Assembly (NCBI RefSeq): GCF_029714425.1
Contig: NZ_CP121668.1
Location: forward strand, 3,245,501 to 3,309,500
Direction: 5' to 3'
Source: Bradyrhizobium sp. CB2312
GTDB taxonomy: Bacteria > Pseudomonadota > Alphaproteobacteria > Rhizobiales > Xanthobacteraceae
DNA: 64,000 nucleotides
Positions 23,058-33,125 of the stretch are shown here, one piece after another. How positions within the stretch are numbered: position 1 is the stretch's first letter; every line of letters starts with the position of its first letter. Both the position numbers and the translations under genes were made by a program. The notes under the pieces were generated by a model that saw only the letters and a list, made by a program, of their open reading frames with translations, was not told where the DNA came from and ran no database searches.

Positions 23058-24046
23058 TTGCGATCGAGCACGGGCGGGCGAGCCAGGTCGAAGTGCCGGA
23101 GCAGGTCGACCATGGCCTGTAGCCGTTTGGCGCGGTAAGCGTCGACGTCCATGCCTGAATAATCGAGGAAACCCGCGCCCGTGCGCAGGCCGATCCGCCC
23201 CTCATGCATGTTGCGTGAGATCACCTCCGGCGCGCGATAGCGCTCGCTGCCGAGCGCGCCTTCGAGATAGCGGCTGGCATAATACAGAATATCGCCGCCG
23301 CCCCAGTCGATGAATTCGAGCAGTCCGAGCACGGCATAGCGGAAACCAAAACCGTAGCGGATCGCCTTGTCGATCTCCTCGGCGCTGGCGACACCTTCCT
23401 CGACCATGCGCGCAGCTTCATTCATCGCCAGCGCCTGGATACGCGGAACGATGAAGCCGGGCGTCGCCGCGCAAACCACCGGTACCTTCCCAATGTCTTC
23501 AAGCAGAGCCTTGACTTCGTCGATGATGGCAGGGTCTGTGGCCTTGCCGGGTGAAACCTCGACCAGCGGAATCAGATAGGCCGGATTGAGCCAGTGCACG
23601 TTGAGGAAGCGCCGGGGATGCACGATCGCACCGGAGAGATCGTCAACCAGGATGGTCGACGTCGTCGACGCGATGATCGTATCCGGGCCGATCTCTTTTG
23701 AAGCCGCCCCCAGCACCTCGCGTTTGAGCTCGACGACTTCAGGAACACCCTCGAAGACTATGCCGGCTTGGGCCAGTGCTGCGCCGCTCTGGCTCGCCGG
23801 CATCACCGACACCCGCGCGATGAGCGGATCGACATCCGTCTCGGTCAACAGCCCCAGCTTTGAGAGGCTGGCAAAGGTCTTCCTGACCTCGCCGAGTGCG
23901 TCGGCCTCCAGCTTGGCAAAATCCTCCGCGGAACGGGCCTTGACGTCGATCATCGTGACCGTGTGCCCCGCGTAGGCGAACGCGACGGCGATGCCGCGTC
24001 CCATGCGGCCGGCCCCGAGACAGGCAATCTTGACGCGGCTGGTCAT
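23054..24046 (-). CDS. 3-hydroxyacyl-CoA dehydrogenase
   Basis: 330 residues; NAD-binding motif ACLGAGRMGRGIAVAFAYAGHTVTMID at the N-terminus, then FEGVPEVVELKREVLG, and the catalytic His motif (RFLNVHWLNPAYLIPLVEV) near residue 150. The C-terminal domain has the KVPVVCAATPGFIVPRIQ and YGFGFRYAVLGLLEFIDWGG elements of the family. It oxidises the 3-hydroxyacyl-CoA in a beta-oxidation-like path. Last gene of a five-gene minus-strand operon starting at 28780, with a 3-bp gap to the previous gene. Confidence 0.87.
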   Translation of the reverse strand: MTSRVKIACLGAGRMGRGIAVAFAYAGHTVTMIDVKARSAEDFAKLEADALGEVRKTFASLSKLGLLTETDVDPLIARVSVMPASQSGAALAQAGIVFEGVPEVVELKREVLGAASKEIGPDTIIASTTSTILVDDLSGAIVHPRRFLNVHWLNPAYLIPLVEVSPGKATDPAIIDEVKALLEDIGKVPVVCAATPGFIVPRIQALAMNEAARMVEEGVASAEEIDKAIRYGFGFRYAVLGLLEFIDWGGGDILYYASRYLEGALGSERYRAPEVISRNMHEGRIGLRTGAGFLDYSGMDVDAYRAKRLQAMVDLLRHFDLARPPVLDRN

Positions 24047-24049
24047 CGG

Positions 24050-25138
24050 TCAGAATCCCGTGCTCAGAAGTGTCTGTAGGTCGGCCTTGCCGAGCTTTCC
24101 AAGCCCCAGCGTCTCGAGCGTGCGCCCGCTCTGTGCAAAGTCCTCCCCGCAGATGGCGCTGCCGATAGCGAGGAAAGCCTTGGCCAGCGGCGTGGGCACA
24201 CCCGCCAGGGCGGCGACAGAGACCAGCAGCGATAACCCTAGCCGCAAATCCTCGCGCATGTAGCGGTGCTCGGTCAGTATGATCCGCTCACGCCAGTCCC
24301 CGGAATCGGTCAGGCGGTCGTGCGAGCCGCGGCCATACATCCAGATTTCCCCCTCCTTCGCATAGTGATGCGCCAGCGGGAAATGCGGGGCGCCATATCC
24401 GAGCGCCTCGCGCACGGCAATCCGCTCGGCGTCGAGTGTGTCGGTCACCCGGCGGATCGCGGCCTGCGTGCCCTCCTTGTGGATGTCCCACCGCTCGAAA
24501 TGCTCGATCGGACCTGCGTTCATCACGATCAGCGGCGGGTGGATGATCGGGCCTGCATTCATCAGTGCGCCGGAGAGAGCATCTCCGCATGGCTCGATCG
24601 CATCGGGGAAGGCGCGTCCAATCACTTCGAGTGCGTGCGGTGCCTGGTCGAGCGGAAACACGCCAACCGGCAGCCGCTTCGCACGGATGGTGATTGCAAC
24701 CTCGAACGGTCCGTGTTTCCGCGTCAGCCAGGGCAGTGTGCCGGTCTCGGCAAAGCTCGCCTTGGCATGGTTTCCAGCATCCCGCGCGGCCTGCGCGAAG
24801 ATCATCGAGCCGAAGGTCGCCGGCGGCAGAAACACGACTTGGCCATCCCGCAAATGCGGGGCGAGCAGGCGGGCGACGTCCGGTTGCGCGAAGGCGGGGG
24901 CAGGGCAGAGGATCAGCCCGACCCCGCTGACGGCTTCGCCGATATCGGTCGTCACCAGCGCAAGCTTGACGTCGTGGTGGCCGTTATGATCCTTCACCAG
25001 AATGCGCGAGCCGGCGGCGCGATGTGCTGCGACCTGATCGGCATCGCGACGCCAGAGCCGGACCTCATGCCCGGACAGCGCAAAATCGCCTGCGGCCGCG
25101 AAAGAGCCGTTTCCCCCACCTAGGACTGCAATCTTCAA
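24050..25138 (-). CDS. Opine (octopine/nopaline) dehydrogenase-like protein
   Basis: 362 residues. Rossmann start KIAVLGGGNGSFAAAGDFALSGHEVRLWRRD and, in the C-terminal domain, NAGPIEHFERWDIHKEG with the conserved catalytic histidine of the NAD/NADP octopine-nopaline dehydrogenase family. The family reductively joins an amino acid to a keto acid, or runs the reverse. Here the gene overlaps an acyl-CoA ligase by 4 bp and sits in a CoA catabolic operon, so the substrate may be a keto or amino acid formed during ring breakdown. It is the one non-standard member of the operon. Confidence 0.8.
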   Translation of the reverse strand: MKIAVLGGGNGSFAAAGDFALSGHEVRLWRRDADQVAAHRAAGSRILVKDHNGHHDVKLALVTTDIGEAVSGVGLILCPAPAFAQPDVARLLAPHLRDGQVVFLPPATFGSMIFAQAARDAGNHAKASFAETGTLPWLTRKHGPFEVAITIRAKRLPVGVFPLDQAPHALEVIGRAFPDAIEPCGDALSGALMNAGPIIHPPLIVMNAGPIEHFERWDIHKEGTQAAIRRVTDTLDAERIAVREALGYGAPHFPLAHHYAKEGEIWMYGRGSHDRLTDSGDWRERIILTEHRYMREDLRLGLSLLVSVAALAGVPTPLAKAFLAIGSAICGEDFAQSGRTLETLGLGKLGKADLQTLLSTGF

Positions 25139-26661
25139 GATGCTTCTCCTTGTGCGCGCGACTGCGTATCAAGCTGCCTCAGGAGGAAATGCTGGACCTT
25201 GCCCAGCGCCGTGCGCGGCAAATCGGTAACGAAGACGATATCGCGCGGAACCTTGTAGCGCGCGAGCTGCGCCCGAAGGTGCGCTCGCAATTCCTCCGCG
25301 TCGAGCCGGCAGCCGGATCGCGGGATCACAAAGGCGACGGGCACTTCGTCCCAGCGCGGATCGGGCCGGCCGATCACGGCGCATTCGCTGACATCGGGGT
25401 GCTCGAGCAGGACGCGTTCGACCTCGGCCGGATAGACGTTCTCCCCGCCGGATATGATCATGTTCTTCTTGCGGTCGCGCACCCAGAAATAGCCGTCCGC
25501 GTCGCACAAGCCGATATCGCCGGTGCGATACCAGCCGTCGTTCAGAGCGTCGCGCGTAGCGTCCGCATTGCCCCAATATTCGAAGAACACGTTGGGCCCG
25601 CGCACCGCAATTTCGCCCGGGGTACCTGCGGGCACCTCGTGGCCCGCTTGGTCGATCACCTTCGCCTCGCAGCACAGGCCCGCAAGTCCGGTCGATCCCG
25701 CCCGCGAGAGATCGCCGCCGAGGCGTGTGTAGACGGCGATGGGGCAGGTCTCCGTCGAACCGTAGACCTGGAGCACCGGCACACCACGCGCGACGAAACG
25801 GTCGATCAGGTGCGGCGGTACGATGGTCGAACCGGTCGCGACCGCCTTGAGTGATGAGAGATCGGTCGCGGCCCATGAGGGATGCTCGCTCACGGCTTGG
25901 ATGATCGCCGGCACCATCACGGTCAGCGTCGGCCGCTCGCGTTCGATCGCGGTGAGCGCCGTATCCGGTGCGAAGCGGGCATGGATCGTGACGGTCGCGC
26001 CCAGCTGGAGCGCTGCGGTGGTCTGGATGTTGAGGCCGCCGACATGGAAGAACGGCAACACGGTCAGCACATGATCGTCGGACGTCATGTTGTGCATGTG
26101 CTGGCTCATGACGCCGTTCCAGAACAGCGCCTCCTGGCGCAGCACTGCGCCCTTTGGTCGCCCGGTCGTTCCTGATGTGTAGACGATCAGGAGCGGGCAG
26201 GAGAGATCGGTGTGCGGATTGCGGCCATTGCCCTCGCTACGAGTCAGCAAGCTCCCAAACGTCGTGCCGCGCGGTGGCGCGAAATCGAGGCCGACGACGG
26301 CAGTCCCCGGCGCGAGTTCGGGAAGAATACCCGCAAACGCCTGCTCCAGCACCAGCACCTTGGCGCCTGCATCGGTGAGGATGAAGAGCTGCTCGGCGGC
26401 CGCCAGCCGCCAGTTTAGCGGCACCAGCATCGCACCGAGCCGCGCGCAGGCGTAGAGCAGAACCAGATAGTCAGGCCGGTTCAGGCTCAGGATCGCGACG
26501 CGGTCGCCGCGCCCGACTCCGAGCTCCTGCTTCAGCGCCGTAGCCGTCTGTTCGATGCGCGCGGCAAACGCCGCGTAACTCAGCCGCTGCCCCTCGAAGG
26601 CGATGGCTGTCTTGTCCGGCGAAAACGCCGCGTTGCGATCGATCAGACTGCAGAGGTCCAC
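25135..26661 (-). CDS. Acyl/aryl-CoA synthetase (AMP-forming)
   Basis: 508 residues. ANL-superfamily motifs: LLIVYTSGTTGRPKGAVLRQEALFWN (AMP-binding) near residue 165, QVYGSTETCPIA near 305, GWYRTGDIGLCDADGYFWVRDRKKNMIISGGENVYPAEVE near 385, and the C-terminal PRTALGKVQHFLLR lysine region. It makes an acyl-CoA thioester from a carboxylic acid, ATP and CoA. The stop overlaps the start of the next gene; upstream gene ends 2 bp away. Substrate not predictable; sequence is nearer to long/medium-chain or cyclohexanecarboxylate-type ligases than to benzoate ligases. Confidence 0.88.
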   Translation of the reverse strand: MDLCSLIDRNAAFSPDKTAIAFEGQRLSYAAFAARIEQTATALKQELGVGRGDRVAILSLNRPDYLVLLYACARLGAMLVPLNWRLAAAEQLFILTDAGAKVLVLEQAFAGILPELAPGTAVVGLDFAPPRGTTFGSLLTRSEGNGRNPHTDLSCPLLIVYTSGTTGRPKGAVLRQEALFWNGVMSQHMHNMTSDDHVLTVLPFFHVGGLNIQTTAALQLGATVTIHARFAPDTALTAIERERPTLTVMVPAIIQAVSEHPSWAATDLSSLKAVATGSTIVPPHLIDRFVARGVPVLQVYGSTETCPIAVYTRLGGDLSRAGSTGLAGLCCEAKVIDQAGHEVPAGTPGEIAVRGPNVFFEYWGNADATRDALNDGWYRTGDIGLCDADGYFWVRDRKKNMIISGGENVYPAEVERVLLEHPDVSECAVIGRPDPRWDEVPVAFVIPRSGCRLDAEELRAHLRAQLARYKVPRDIVFVTDLPRTALGKVQHFLLRQLDTQSRAQGEAS

Positions 26662-26663
26662 CG

Positions 26664-27953
26664 TCAGTCGTCCGTCTCACCGCTCTCGTACAGCGCCTCG
26701 CGGCCGATGCGGTCGAGGCAAAGTTCGGCGGTCCAGGGCAGCATCAGCGAGCCGCAACGGCTGTCGCGATAGATGCGCTCGAGCGGCAGCGAGCGGAGCA
26801 TCGCCTGTCCGCCGCAAGTGCGGATCGCGAGCGCCGCGAGCTCATTGGCGCCCTCCATCACCGAATATTGCGCGGCATAGGCGCGGAGCACCTGCTCCTT
26901 GCTCGGATTGGCGCGCGCTTCAGTGACCGCCTGGAACCAGATCGCCTTGATCTGCTCGAGCTTGATCTGCATCTGCGCGACCGCGATCTGCTTGGTTGGG
27001 TACATCCGCCGCTTGACCGGCGGCATGCCCGGCACCTCGCCACGCAGATAGCGCACCGTGAAATCGTAAGCGGCTTGCGCAAGGCCCATATAGGTCGGCG
27101 ACAGCGTCAGGAACATGTGTGGCCAGCGCATCGCCGCCTGGAAATAGACGCCGCGCGGCATCAGCGCGGAATCTTCCGGAACGAAGACATCCTTGAACAG
27201 CAGCGTTCGCGAGACCGTGCCGCGCATGCCGAGCGGATCCCAGTCGCCGACGACCGAGACGCCTTCCGAGTTTGCCGAGATGGCGAGGTAGAGAGTATTG
27301 CGGCGCGAGGCCTTCTCACCTTCCTCGTTCTCGGTGCAAAGCACGCCGTAATAGTCGGCGTGGCCGGAGAGCGATGCAAAGATCTTCTTGCCGTTGAGGA
27401 TCCAGCCGCCTTCGACGGGCCTTGCTTCCGTGCCGAACGCGACGCCGCCCGCGGCTGCTGCGCCGCCTTCGGAGAACGGCTGCGAATAGATCGCGCCATC
27501 CTCGACGATGCGCTTGTAGTGAACTGCGCGACGGCGTTCATGTTCGGCGCGGGTCTCTGCGTCCATGTCGAGATCGTCAGCGAGCGGGCCCGACCACAAG
27601 GTCGAGCAGACATGCATGTTCCAGGTGAGCGCCGTCGCGCCGCAATAGCGGCCGATCTCGGCGGCTGCCAGGGCATAGGTCTGGTAGTTTGCACCGAGCC
27701 CGCCATGCTTCTTGGGCACGGCGATGCCGAGCAGCCCGACGCGGTGCAGGTCGCGATAGTTTTCGGTCGGAAAGATCGCCTCGCGATCATAGGTCGCGGC
27801 GCGGCCGGCGAACACGCTCTGTCCGATCTCCCGCGCGCGCGCGATGATGCCGGCCTGCTCGTCGCTCAGGCGAAAGGCGACGGGATCGAAGATCGGCGCA
27901 TCCAGCGCGACCCTGTCAGTCGTGCCGATCGTCTTTCTGACTTGCATGGTCAT
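26664..27953 (-). CDS. Acyl-CoA dehydrogenase
   Basis: 429 residues, full acyl-CoA dehydrogenase architecture: N-terminal helical domain, FAD strand region (YSQPFSEGGAAAAGGVAFGTEARPVEGGWILNG), middle beta domain, and C-terminal helices (ELAALAIRTCGGQAMLRSLPLERIYRDSRCGSLMLPWTAE) with the adenine-binding segment. It introduces a double bond into an acyl-CoA or oxidises a ring-derived CoA ester, passing electrons to ETF. Second gene of the operon that begins with the hydrolase at 28780. Confidence 0.88.
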   Translation of the reverse strand: MTMQVRKTIGTTDRVALDAPIFDPVAFRLSDEQAGIIARAREIGQSVFAGRAATYDREAIFPTENYRDLHRVGLLGIAVPKKHGGLGANYQTYALAAAEIGRYCGATALTWNMHVCSTLWSGPLADDLDMDAETRAEHERRRAVHYKRIVEDGAIYSQPFSEGGAAAAGGVAFGTEARPVEGGWILNGKKIFASLSGHADYYGVLCTENEEGEKASRRNTLYLAISANSEGVSVVGDWDPLGMRGTVSRTLLFKDVFVPEDSALMPRGVYFQAAMRWPHMFLTLSPTYMGLAQAAYDFTVRYLRGEVPGMPPVKRRMYPTKQIAVAQMQIKLEQIKAIWFQAVTEARANPSKEQVLRAYAAQYSVMEGANELAALAIRTCGGQAMLRSLPLERIYRDSRCGSLMLPWTAELCLDRIGREALYESGETDD

Positions 27954-27964
27954 TGCGCATCACC

Positions 27965-28780
27965 TTACGCTTTGGTCGCGACGGAGTTCAGGAACCGGCT
28001 AAGGGCCTCGTTAAAGGCGTCAGGCTGTTCAAGGTTGGCAAGATGGCCGACGCCGGCCAGCTCGACATATTCGGCAGAAGCAATGTAGGTCGCCGTCTTC
28101 GCCATCATCGGTGCGGGCGCATTGTTGTCCCTGGAGCCGGACAGCAGCAGTGTCGGCACGGAAATGTCCTTGAGCGTGCTGCGTTGATCGAACCCAATCA
28201 GGGCCAGCATCATGGCGCGATAGCTCCCCTCGGGCACGCTTGCCATGCACTCACGCGCAAGTTCCATGCCCTCGGGATCGGGGTCGTCGCCGATCAGCTC
28301 TTTCACCAGTGAAGGCGCCAGCGATTTCATCGTCTCGCCGCGATCGAGCGGTCCGAGCCGCGCCGCAATGAACGATTTCTGCCAATCGCCATCGGCCTTG
28401 CCAAAGGCCGGGCTGGTCTGCGCCAGAACGACAGCGCGCGCCAATTTCGGCGCTTGCATCAGCCATTTCTGAACGATCATGCCGCCGATCGAGTGGCCAA
28501 CCAGAATGGGCCTGTTTGCGCCGATCTGTTCGATGAATTGCTGGAGCGCATCGGCCAGGGCAGCGATGCTGACGCTGGCGAGCGGCGCCGACCCGCCATA
28601 GCCCGGCATGTCCCACGCGATCGCGCGGAAGCGGTTGCCGAATGTGGCAAGCTGCTGCCGCCAGGCCCGTGCCGCGCCACCGATGCCATGCAGGAAAATC
28701 AGAGGGATCGCGCCCGGATCGCCCGCGGCTTCATAGGCGAAGCGTCCATCCCTTGTTATGATTGGCGCCGGCTGCGACAC
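27965..28780 (-). CDS. Alpha/beta hydrolase, enol-lactonase-like
   Basis: 271 residues with the hydrolase fold: oxyanion HGIGG near 31, nucleophile S97 in GHSIGG, and the catalytic histidine in GVGHLANLEQPDAFNEAL near 250. It resembles 3-oxoadipate enol-lactonase and C-C hydrolases of ring-cleavage paths. First gene of a tight minus-strand operon (gaps of 11, 2, -4 and 3 bp to the next four genes). A MarR-type site (28842) lies 61 bp upstream of the start. Confidence 0.87.
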   Translation of the reverse strand: MSQPAPIITRDGRFAYEAAGDPGAIPLIFLHGIGGAARAWRQQLATFGNRFRAIAWDMPGYGGSAPLASVSIAALADALQQFIEQIGANRPILVGHSIGGMIVQKWLMQAPKLARAVVLAQTSPAFGKADGDWQKSFIAARLGPLDRGETMKSLAPSLVKELIGDDPDPEGMELARECMASVPEGSYRAMMLALIGFDQRSTLKDISVPTLLLSGSRDNNAPAPMMAKTATYIASAEYVELAGVGHLANLEQPDAFNEALSRFLNSVATKA

Positions 28781-28841
28781 GCGACATCCTTTTGCTTGGC
28801 CCGGCGATGCTAACAGGCTTGTGGGCGATGGGAAGCGATAA

Positions 28842-28855
28842 TTTTATACTTAAAG
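28842..28855. promoter_or_regulatory. MarR-type site 1 (TTTTATACTTAAAG)
   Basis: Imperfect copy of the six-site family with consensus near TTTTAAGCCTAAAA. Located in the divergent gap between the hydrolase operon (minus) and the SDR gene (plus), on the hydrolase side. Confidence 0.5.
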
Positions 28856-28923
28856 CAATTTTCGGGCCGCTCTTTCGCATGCAGGCGTTCAGGCGATGCT
28901 GATCGGCGATTTCATTGCAAAAA

Positions 28924-28937
28924 TTTGAAGGTTAAAA
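28924..28937. promoter_or_regulatory. MarR-type site 2 (TTTGAAGGTTAAAA)
   Basis: Second copy in the same divergent gap, 42 bp upstream of the SDR start. It shares TTTGAAG with the two sites beside the marR gene. Confidence 0.5.
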
Positions 28938-28979
28938 TATATCCGAGGAAACGATCAGCGGATTTCAGGGAGCCAGTGC

Positions 28980-29741
28980 ATGTCCGGATTGCCACACTCG
29001 CCGCACGCGCTGGTGACCGGCGGCGGCCGCGGCATCGGCCGTGCGATCGCAGCCTCACTCGTCGGGGCTGGCGCCACCGTGACGGTGCTGGGCCGGAATG
29101 CCGCTACGCTCGAAGAAGCGATCAACGTGGGTGCTGCGCATTTCGCGGCCGTTGCCGACGTCTCGAACGAAGCATCATTGAAAGCTGCCATAGGCGAAGC
29201 GCATGCGCGAAAGCCGATCGACATCCTGATCGCCAACGCGGGTAGCGCCGAATCCGCGCCGTTCGCGAAATCGGACAGCGCGCTGTTCGCGCGCATGATG
29301 GATGTCAATTTCATGGGCGTTGTCCATGCCGTCCAGGCAGTGCTGCCGGGGATGAAGGATCGCCCGTATGGCCGGATCGTCGCGATTGCATCGACGGCTG
29401 GGCTGAAAGGTTATGCCTATGTCAGTGCGTATACGGCCGCGAAGCACGCCGTGGTCGGTCTGGTGCGTTCGCTAGCCCTGGAAATGGCCGGCAGCAACGT
29501 GACGGTGAACGCGGTCTGTCCCGGTTTCACCGATACTGATCTCGTCGCCGGCAGCATCGAGAACATCATGAAGAAGACAGGGCGAAGCCGCGAGCAGGCG
29601 ATCGCCGAACTCGCCAAGCACAATCCGCAGGGGCGCTTGATCACGCCGCAGGAAGTGGCGAATGCCGTGCTTTGGTTGTGCAGCGAGGGGGCCGGAGCGA
29701 TTACCGGTCAGGCGATTGCCGTGGCCGGCGGTGAGATCTAG
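28980..29741 (+). CDS. Short-chain dehydrogenase, 3-hydroxyacyl-CoA-type
   Basis: 253 residues. SDR family: cofactor motif [34 protein letters not shown] motif ([13 protein letters not shown]), catalytic [16 protein letters not shown] with Tyr and Lys, and PGFTDTDL. Length and pattern fit ketoreductases that oxidise or reduce CoA-bound 3-hydroxy or 3-oxo groups. First gene of a plus-strand unit that continues with the enoyl-CoA hydratase 38 bp later. Regulated probably through the MarR sites upstream. Confidence 0.88.
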   Translation: MSGLPHSPHALVTGGGRGIGRAIAASLVGAGATVTVLGRNAATLEEAINVGAAHFAAVADVSNEASLKAAIGEAHARKPIDILIANAGSAESAPFAKSDSALFARMMDVNFMGVVHAVQAVLPGMKDRPYGRIVAIASTAGLKGYAYVSAYTAAKHAVVGLVRSLALEMAGSNVTVNAVCPGFTDTDLVAGSIENIMKKTGRSREQAIAELAKHNPQGRLITPQEVANAVLWLCSEGAGAITGQAIAVAGGEI

Positions 29742-29779
29742 CGCACGAAAGCGCGGAACGAGGAAAGCAAGGAGACCAC

Positions 29780-30616
29780 ATGAGCAGACCAGCCAATCCC
29801 GTGACCGTGCCGCTTGCGGACTATTCGCCGCAGCATTTCCTGCTGGCCGTGGTCGACGGTGTTGCCACCGTGACGCTCAATCGGCCCGAGCGGAAGAATC
29901 CGCTGACCTTCGAGAGCTACCGGGAACTGACCGACTTCTTCCGCGCCTGCGCGTTCGACGACGCGGTCAAATCCATCGTCGTCACCGGTGCTGGCGGCAA
30001 TTTCTCGTCCGGCGGGGATGTCTTCGAGATCATCGGACCACTCGTGAAGATGGATACCAAGGGGCTCACTGCCTTCACGCGGATGACCGGCGATCTCGTC
30101 AAGGCAATGCGGGCCTGCCCGCAACCAATCGTGGCCGCGGTCGAGGGCATCTGTGCCGGGGCCGGCGCGATCATCGCGATGGCCTCGGACATGCGGCTGG
30201 CAGCCAGCGGGGCCAAGGTCGCGTTCCTGTTCAACAAGGTGGGCCTTGCCGGCTGCGACATGGGGGCCTGTGCCATCCTGCCACGGATCATCGGCCAGTC
30301 CCGCGCCTCCGAGCTGCTCTACACCGGCCGCTTCATGACCGCGGAGGAAGGCGAGCGCTGGGGCTTCTTCAGCCGCATCGTCACGCCTGAGCAGGTGCTG
30401 CCCCAGGCGCAAATCCTGGCCAAGCAGGTCGCGGAGGGGCCGACCTTCGCCAACACCATGACCAAGCGGATGCTGGCGATGGAATGGGCGATGTCGGTGG
30501 AGGAGGCGATCGAAGCGGAAGCCGTTGCCCAGGCCCTGTGCATGACGACGGCCGACTTCGAGCGCGCTTTCGAGGCCTTCGCCAACAAGGTCAAGCCGGT
30601 CTTCAGGGGAGACTGA
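29780..30616 (+). CDS. Enoyl-CoA hydratase/isomerase family enzyme
   Basis: 278 residues. Crotonase fold: [21 protein letters not shown] near residue 32, oxyanion segment [15 protein letters not shown] near 73, second oxyanion [20 protein letters not shown] near 125, and [33 protein letters not shown] with candidate catalytic acid positions around 150-165. It hydrates or opens a CoA-bound ring intermediate in the 2-aminobenzoyl-CoA path. SD AAGGAGA is 7 nt upstream of the ATG. Confidence 0.88.
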   Translation: MSRPANPVTVPLADYSPQHFLLAVVDGVATVTLNRPERKNPLTFESYRELTDFFRACAFDDAVKSIVVTGAGGNFSSGGDVFEIIGPLVKMDTKGLTAFTRMTGDLVKAMRACPQPIVAAVEGICAGAGAIIAMASDMRLAASGAKVAFLFNKVGLAGCDMGACAILPRIIGQSRASELLYTGRFMTAEEGERWGFFSRIVTPEQVLPQAQILAKQVAEGPTFANTMTKRMLAMEWAMSVEEAIEAEAVAQALCMTTADFERAFEAFANKVKPVFRGD

Positions 30617-30667
30617 GCCGGCTGCTATTATCCGCAGCCAAGCCCGCTACAGGGACTTGCGTGAAAT

Positions 30668-30685
30668 TATTTTAGGCTTAAAATA
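30668..30685. promoter_or_regulatory. MarR-type site 3 (TTTTAGGCTTAAAA core)
   Basis: The core at 30670-30683 is the exact reverse complement of the site at 36903, in front of the CoA ligase. Flanking TA bases extend the symmetry to 18 bp. It lies 33 bp upstream of the monooxygenase/reductase start, in the promoter position for repression. Confidence 0.6.
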
Positions 30686-30718
30686 GTTTTCATGGCCGGG
30701 TGAATTGGCGAGGCTCCC

Positions 30719-33070
30719 ATGAAAGTCGCGATCATCGGTGGCGGACCTGCAGGTCTCTACGCAGCGATCCTGCTCAAGAAGCAGCGCCCGAGCGCCGACG
30801 TCACCGTGTATGAGCGCAACCGCGCCGACGACACGTTCGGCTTCGGCGTGGTGTTTTCCGATGCCACGCTGGACAATTTCGAGAAGCACGACCTTCCGAG
30901 CTATCGCCGTATCACCCAGGAATTCGCCTATTGGGACGACATTGCCGTGCACTTTCGCGGCACCGTCCATCGGGTCGGAGGCAACGGTTTTTGCGGCTGC
31001 TCGCGGCAGAAGCTGCTTCTGATCCTGCAGGAGCGGGCGCGCGAGCTTGGCGTCAGCCTGCATTTCGAGGTGGACATCGACGACGAGTCCCGATTCGCCG
31101 ACGCAGATCTCATCCTGCTTGCCGACGGCATCAACAGCCGATTCCGCGAGAAGCATGTCGATCACTTCCAGCCGGAACTCGATCTCCGCACCAACAAGTT
31201 CGCCTGGATGGGGTCGACCAGGCCGCTTGACGCCTTCACCTTCATCTTCCAGGAGACGGAGTGGGGCCCCTTCATCGCCCATGCCTATCAGTACGAGGCC
31301 GGGCACTCGACCTGGATATTCGAGACCGATCCGGAGACGTTCGAGCGGGCAGGGCTGACCGGACTGAACGAGCAAGAGTCCGCCGCCCGGATGGCCGACA
31401 TCTTCGGCTGGTTCCTCGATGGGCACAAGCTGCTGACGAACCGCTCGATGTGGCGCAATTTTCCGATGATCCGCAGCAAGCGCTGGGTCAAGGACAACAT
31501 GGTGCTGCTTGGCGATGCCAAGGCGAGCGCGCATTTCTCGATCGGCTCCGGCACCAAGCTCGCAATGGAAGACGCGATCGCGCTCGCCGAGGCGATGCAG
31601 AACGCGCCGAGCATCAAGGCGGCGCTGGAAGTCTATGAGCACGGCCGCCGCGAGGAGGTCGAGAAAACCCAGCATGCCGCCGACGTCTCGCTGGTCTGGT
31701 TCGAGCACGTCGATCGCTTCTGGGACTTCGATCCCGTGCAGTTCGCCTTCGGCGTGATGACGCGCTCGAAGGCGATCACCTACGACAATCTCAAGCTTCG
31801 TGCGCCCGATTTCGTCGCCGAAGTCGAGAAGTCCTTCGCCAGGCAAGTGCGCAGCAACGGCTTCGATGTCAGCACCGATAAGCCGTTGGTGCCGCTGTTC
31901 CAGCCGTTTCGTCTGCGCGAGATGGAGATCGCCAACCGCGCGGTGATGTCCCCAATGTGCATGTATTCGGCGAAGGAGGGCGTCCCGGGCGATTTCCACC
32001 TGGTGCATTACGGCTCGCGCGCGATCGGTGGCGCCGGCCTGATTTTCACGGAAATGGCCTGCGTCAGCCGCGATGCCCGGATCACACCCGGCTGCGCCGG
32101 TCTGTGGAACGACGAGCAGGAAGCTGCTTGGCGCCGCATCGTGGACTTCGTCCACGGCAACTCGGCCGCAAAGATCTGTCTGCAGCTCGGCCACGCGGGC
32201 CGCAAGGGCGCGACCAAATTGATGTGGGACGGCATGGACCGGCCGCTGGAGCAGGGCGGCTGGGACGTGGTCTCGGCATCGCCGCTGCCCTATTTCCCCG
32301 ACAGCCAGGTGCCGCGCGAGCTCGATCGCGCCGGCATGAACGCAGTGAGGGACGCTTTCGTCGCGGCAGCCGAGCGCGGCGAGCGCTGCGGCTTCGACAT
32401 GCTGGAGCTGCACTGCGCCCACGGCTATCTGCTGGCAAGCTTCATCTCCCCCTTGACGAATACCCGGACGGATGAATATGGCGGCTCACTTGAAAACCGC
32501 CTGCGCTTCCCGCTCGAGGTGTTCGAGGCGCTGCGCGCGGTGTGGCCGTCGCACAAGCCGATGTCGGTGCGCATCTCTGCGACCGATTGGGCGGATGGCG
32601 GCGTCACTGGCGACGATGCTGTGGCAATTGCGCGCGCCTTCGCCGAGGCCGGTGTCGATCTCGTCGACGTCTCGACCGGGCAGACCGTGCGCGATTCGCA
32701 GCCGGTCTACGGGCGCATGTTCCAGACGCCATTCTCCGATCAGGTCCGCAACGAGGCGCGCGTCGCCACCATGTGCGTCGGCAACATCACGACCGCGGAC
32801 CAGGCCAACACCATTCTGGCTGCCGGCCGGGCGGATCTCGTCGCGCTCGGCCGGCCGCATCTGGTCGACCCCTTCTTCACCATGAGGGCGGCCGCCTGGT
32901 ACGGGGCGAACGATGCGTTCTGCCCGCCGCAATACCTTCCCGGAAAGGATCAGATTTTCCGCAACAGCGTGCGCGACCGCCAGGATCTCGAGGAGCTGCG
33001 CATTAAGGCTAAGCCCAAGACCCGGGCCGAGCTCAAGGCGGAGGCGACAAAGCCGCTTGCGGCGGAGTGA
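30719..33070 (+). CDS. 2-aminobenzoyl-CoA (or salicylyl-CoA) monooxygenase/reductase, bifunctional
   Basis: 783 residues with two enzymes in one chain. Residues 1-~370: class A FAD monooxygenase ([56 protein letters not shown]). Residues ~395-770: old-yellow-enzyme reductase ([50 protein letters not shown]). This architecture is known from 2-aminobenzoyl-CoA monooxygenase/reductase of Azoarcus evansii and from salicylyl-CoA 5-hydroxylase fusions. The first part hydroxylates, the second reduces the ring without forming a free dihydroxy intermediate. The 2-aminobenzoate-CoA ligase at 36969 favours the anthranilate path. Confidence 0.9.
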   Translation: MKVAIIGGGPAGLYAAILLKKQRPSADVTVYERNRADDTFGFGVVFSDATLDNFEKHDLPSYRRITQEFAYWDDIAVHFRGTVHRVGGNGFCGCSRQKLLLILQERARELGVSLHFEVDIDDESRFADADLILLADGINSRFREKHVDHFQPELDLRTNKFAWMGSTRPLDAFTFIFQETEWGPFIAHAYQYEAGHSTWIFETDPETFERAGLTGLNEQESAARMADIFGWFLDGHKLLTNRSMWRNFPMIRSKRWVKDNMVLLGDAKASAHFSIGSGTKLAMEDAIALAEAMQNAPSIKAALEVYEHGRREEVEKTQHAADVSLVWFEHVDRFWDFDPVQFAFGVMTRSKAITYDNLKLRAPDFVAEVEKSFARQVRSNGFDVSTDKPLVPLFQPFRLREMEIANRAVMSPMCMYSAKEGVPGDFHLVHYGSRAIGGAGLIFTEMACVSRDARITPGCAGLWNDEQEAAWRRIVDFVHGNSAAKICLQLGHAGRKGATKLMWDGMDRPLEQGGWDVVSASPLPYFPDSQVPRELDRAGMNAVRDAFVAAAERGERCGFDMLELHCAHGYLLASFISPLTNTRTDEYGGSLENRLRFPLEVFEALRAVWPSHKPMSVRISATDWADGGVTGDDAVAIARAFAEAGVDLVDVSTGQTVRDSQPVYGRMFQTPFSDQVRNEARVATMCVGNITTADQANTILAAGRADLVALGRPHLVDPFFTMRAAAWYGANDAFCPPQYLPGKDQIFRNSVRDRQDLEELRIKAKPKTRAELKAEATKPLAAE

Positions 33071-33125
33071 CCGCCCGTGCGACGTTAACCGCATTGCCTG
33101 GCGTGTTTCGAGTGGAGTAGGGGCG

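Noticed and set aside
25024..28088. Long plus-strand frames opposite the ligase and acyl-CoA dehydrogenase genes
   Set aside because: Antisense artefacts; no SD, repetitive Arg/Gly/Asp composition.
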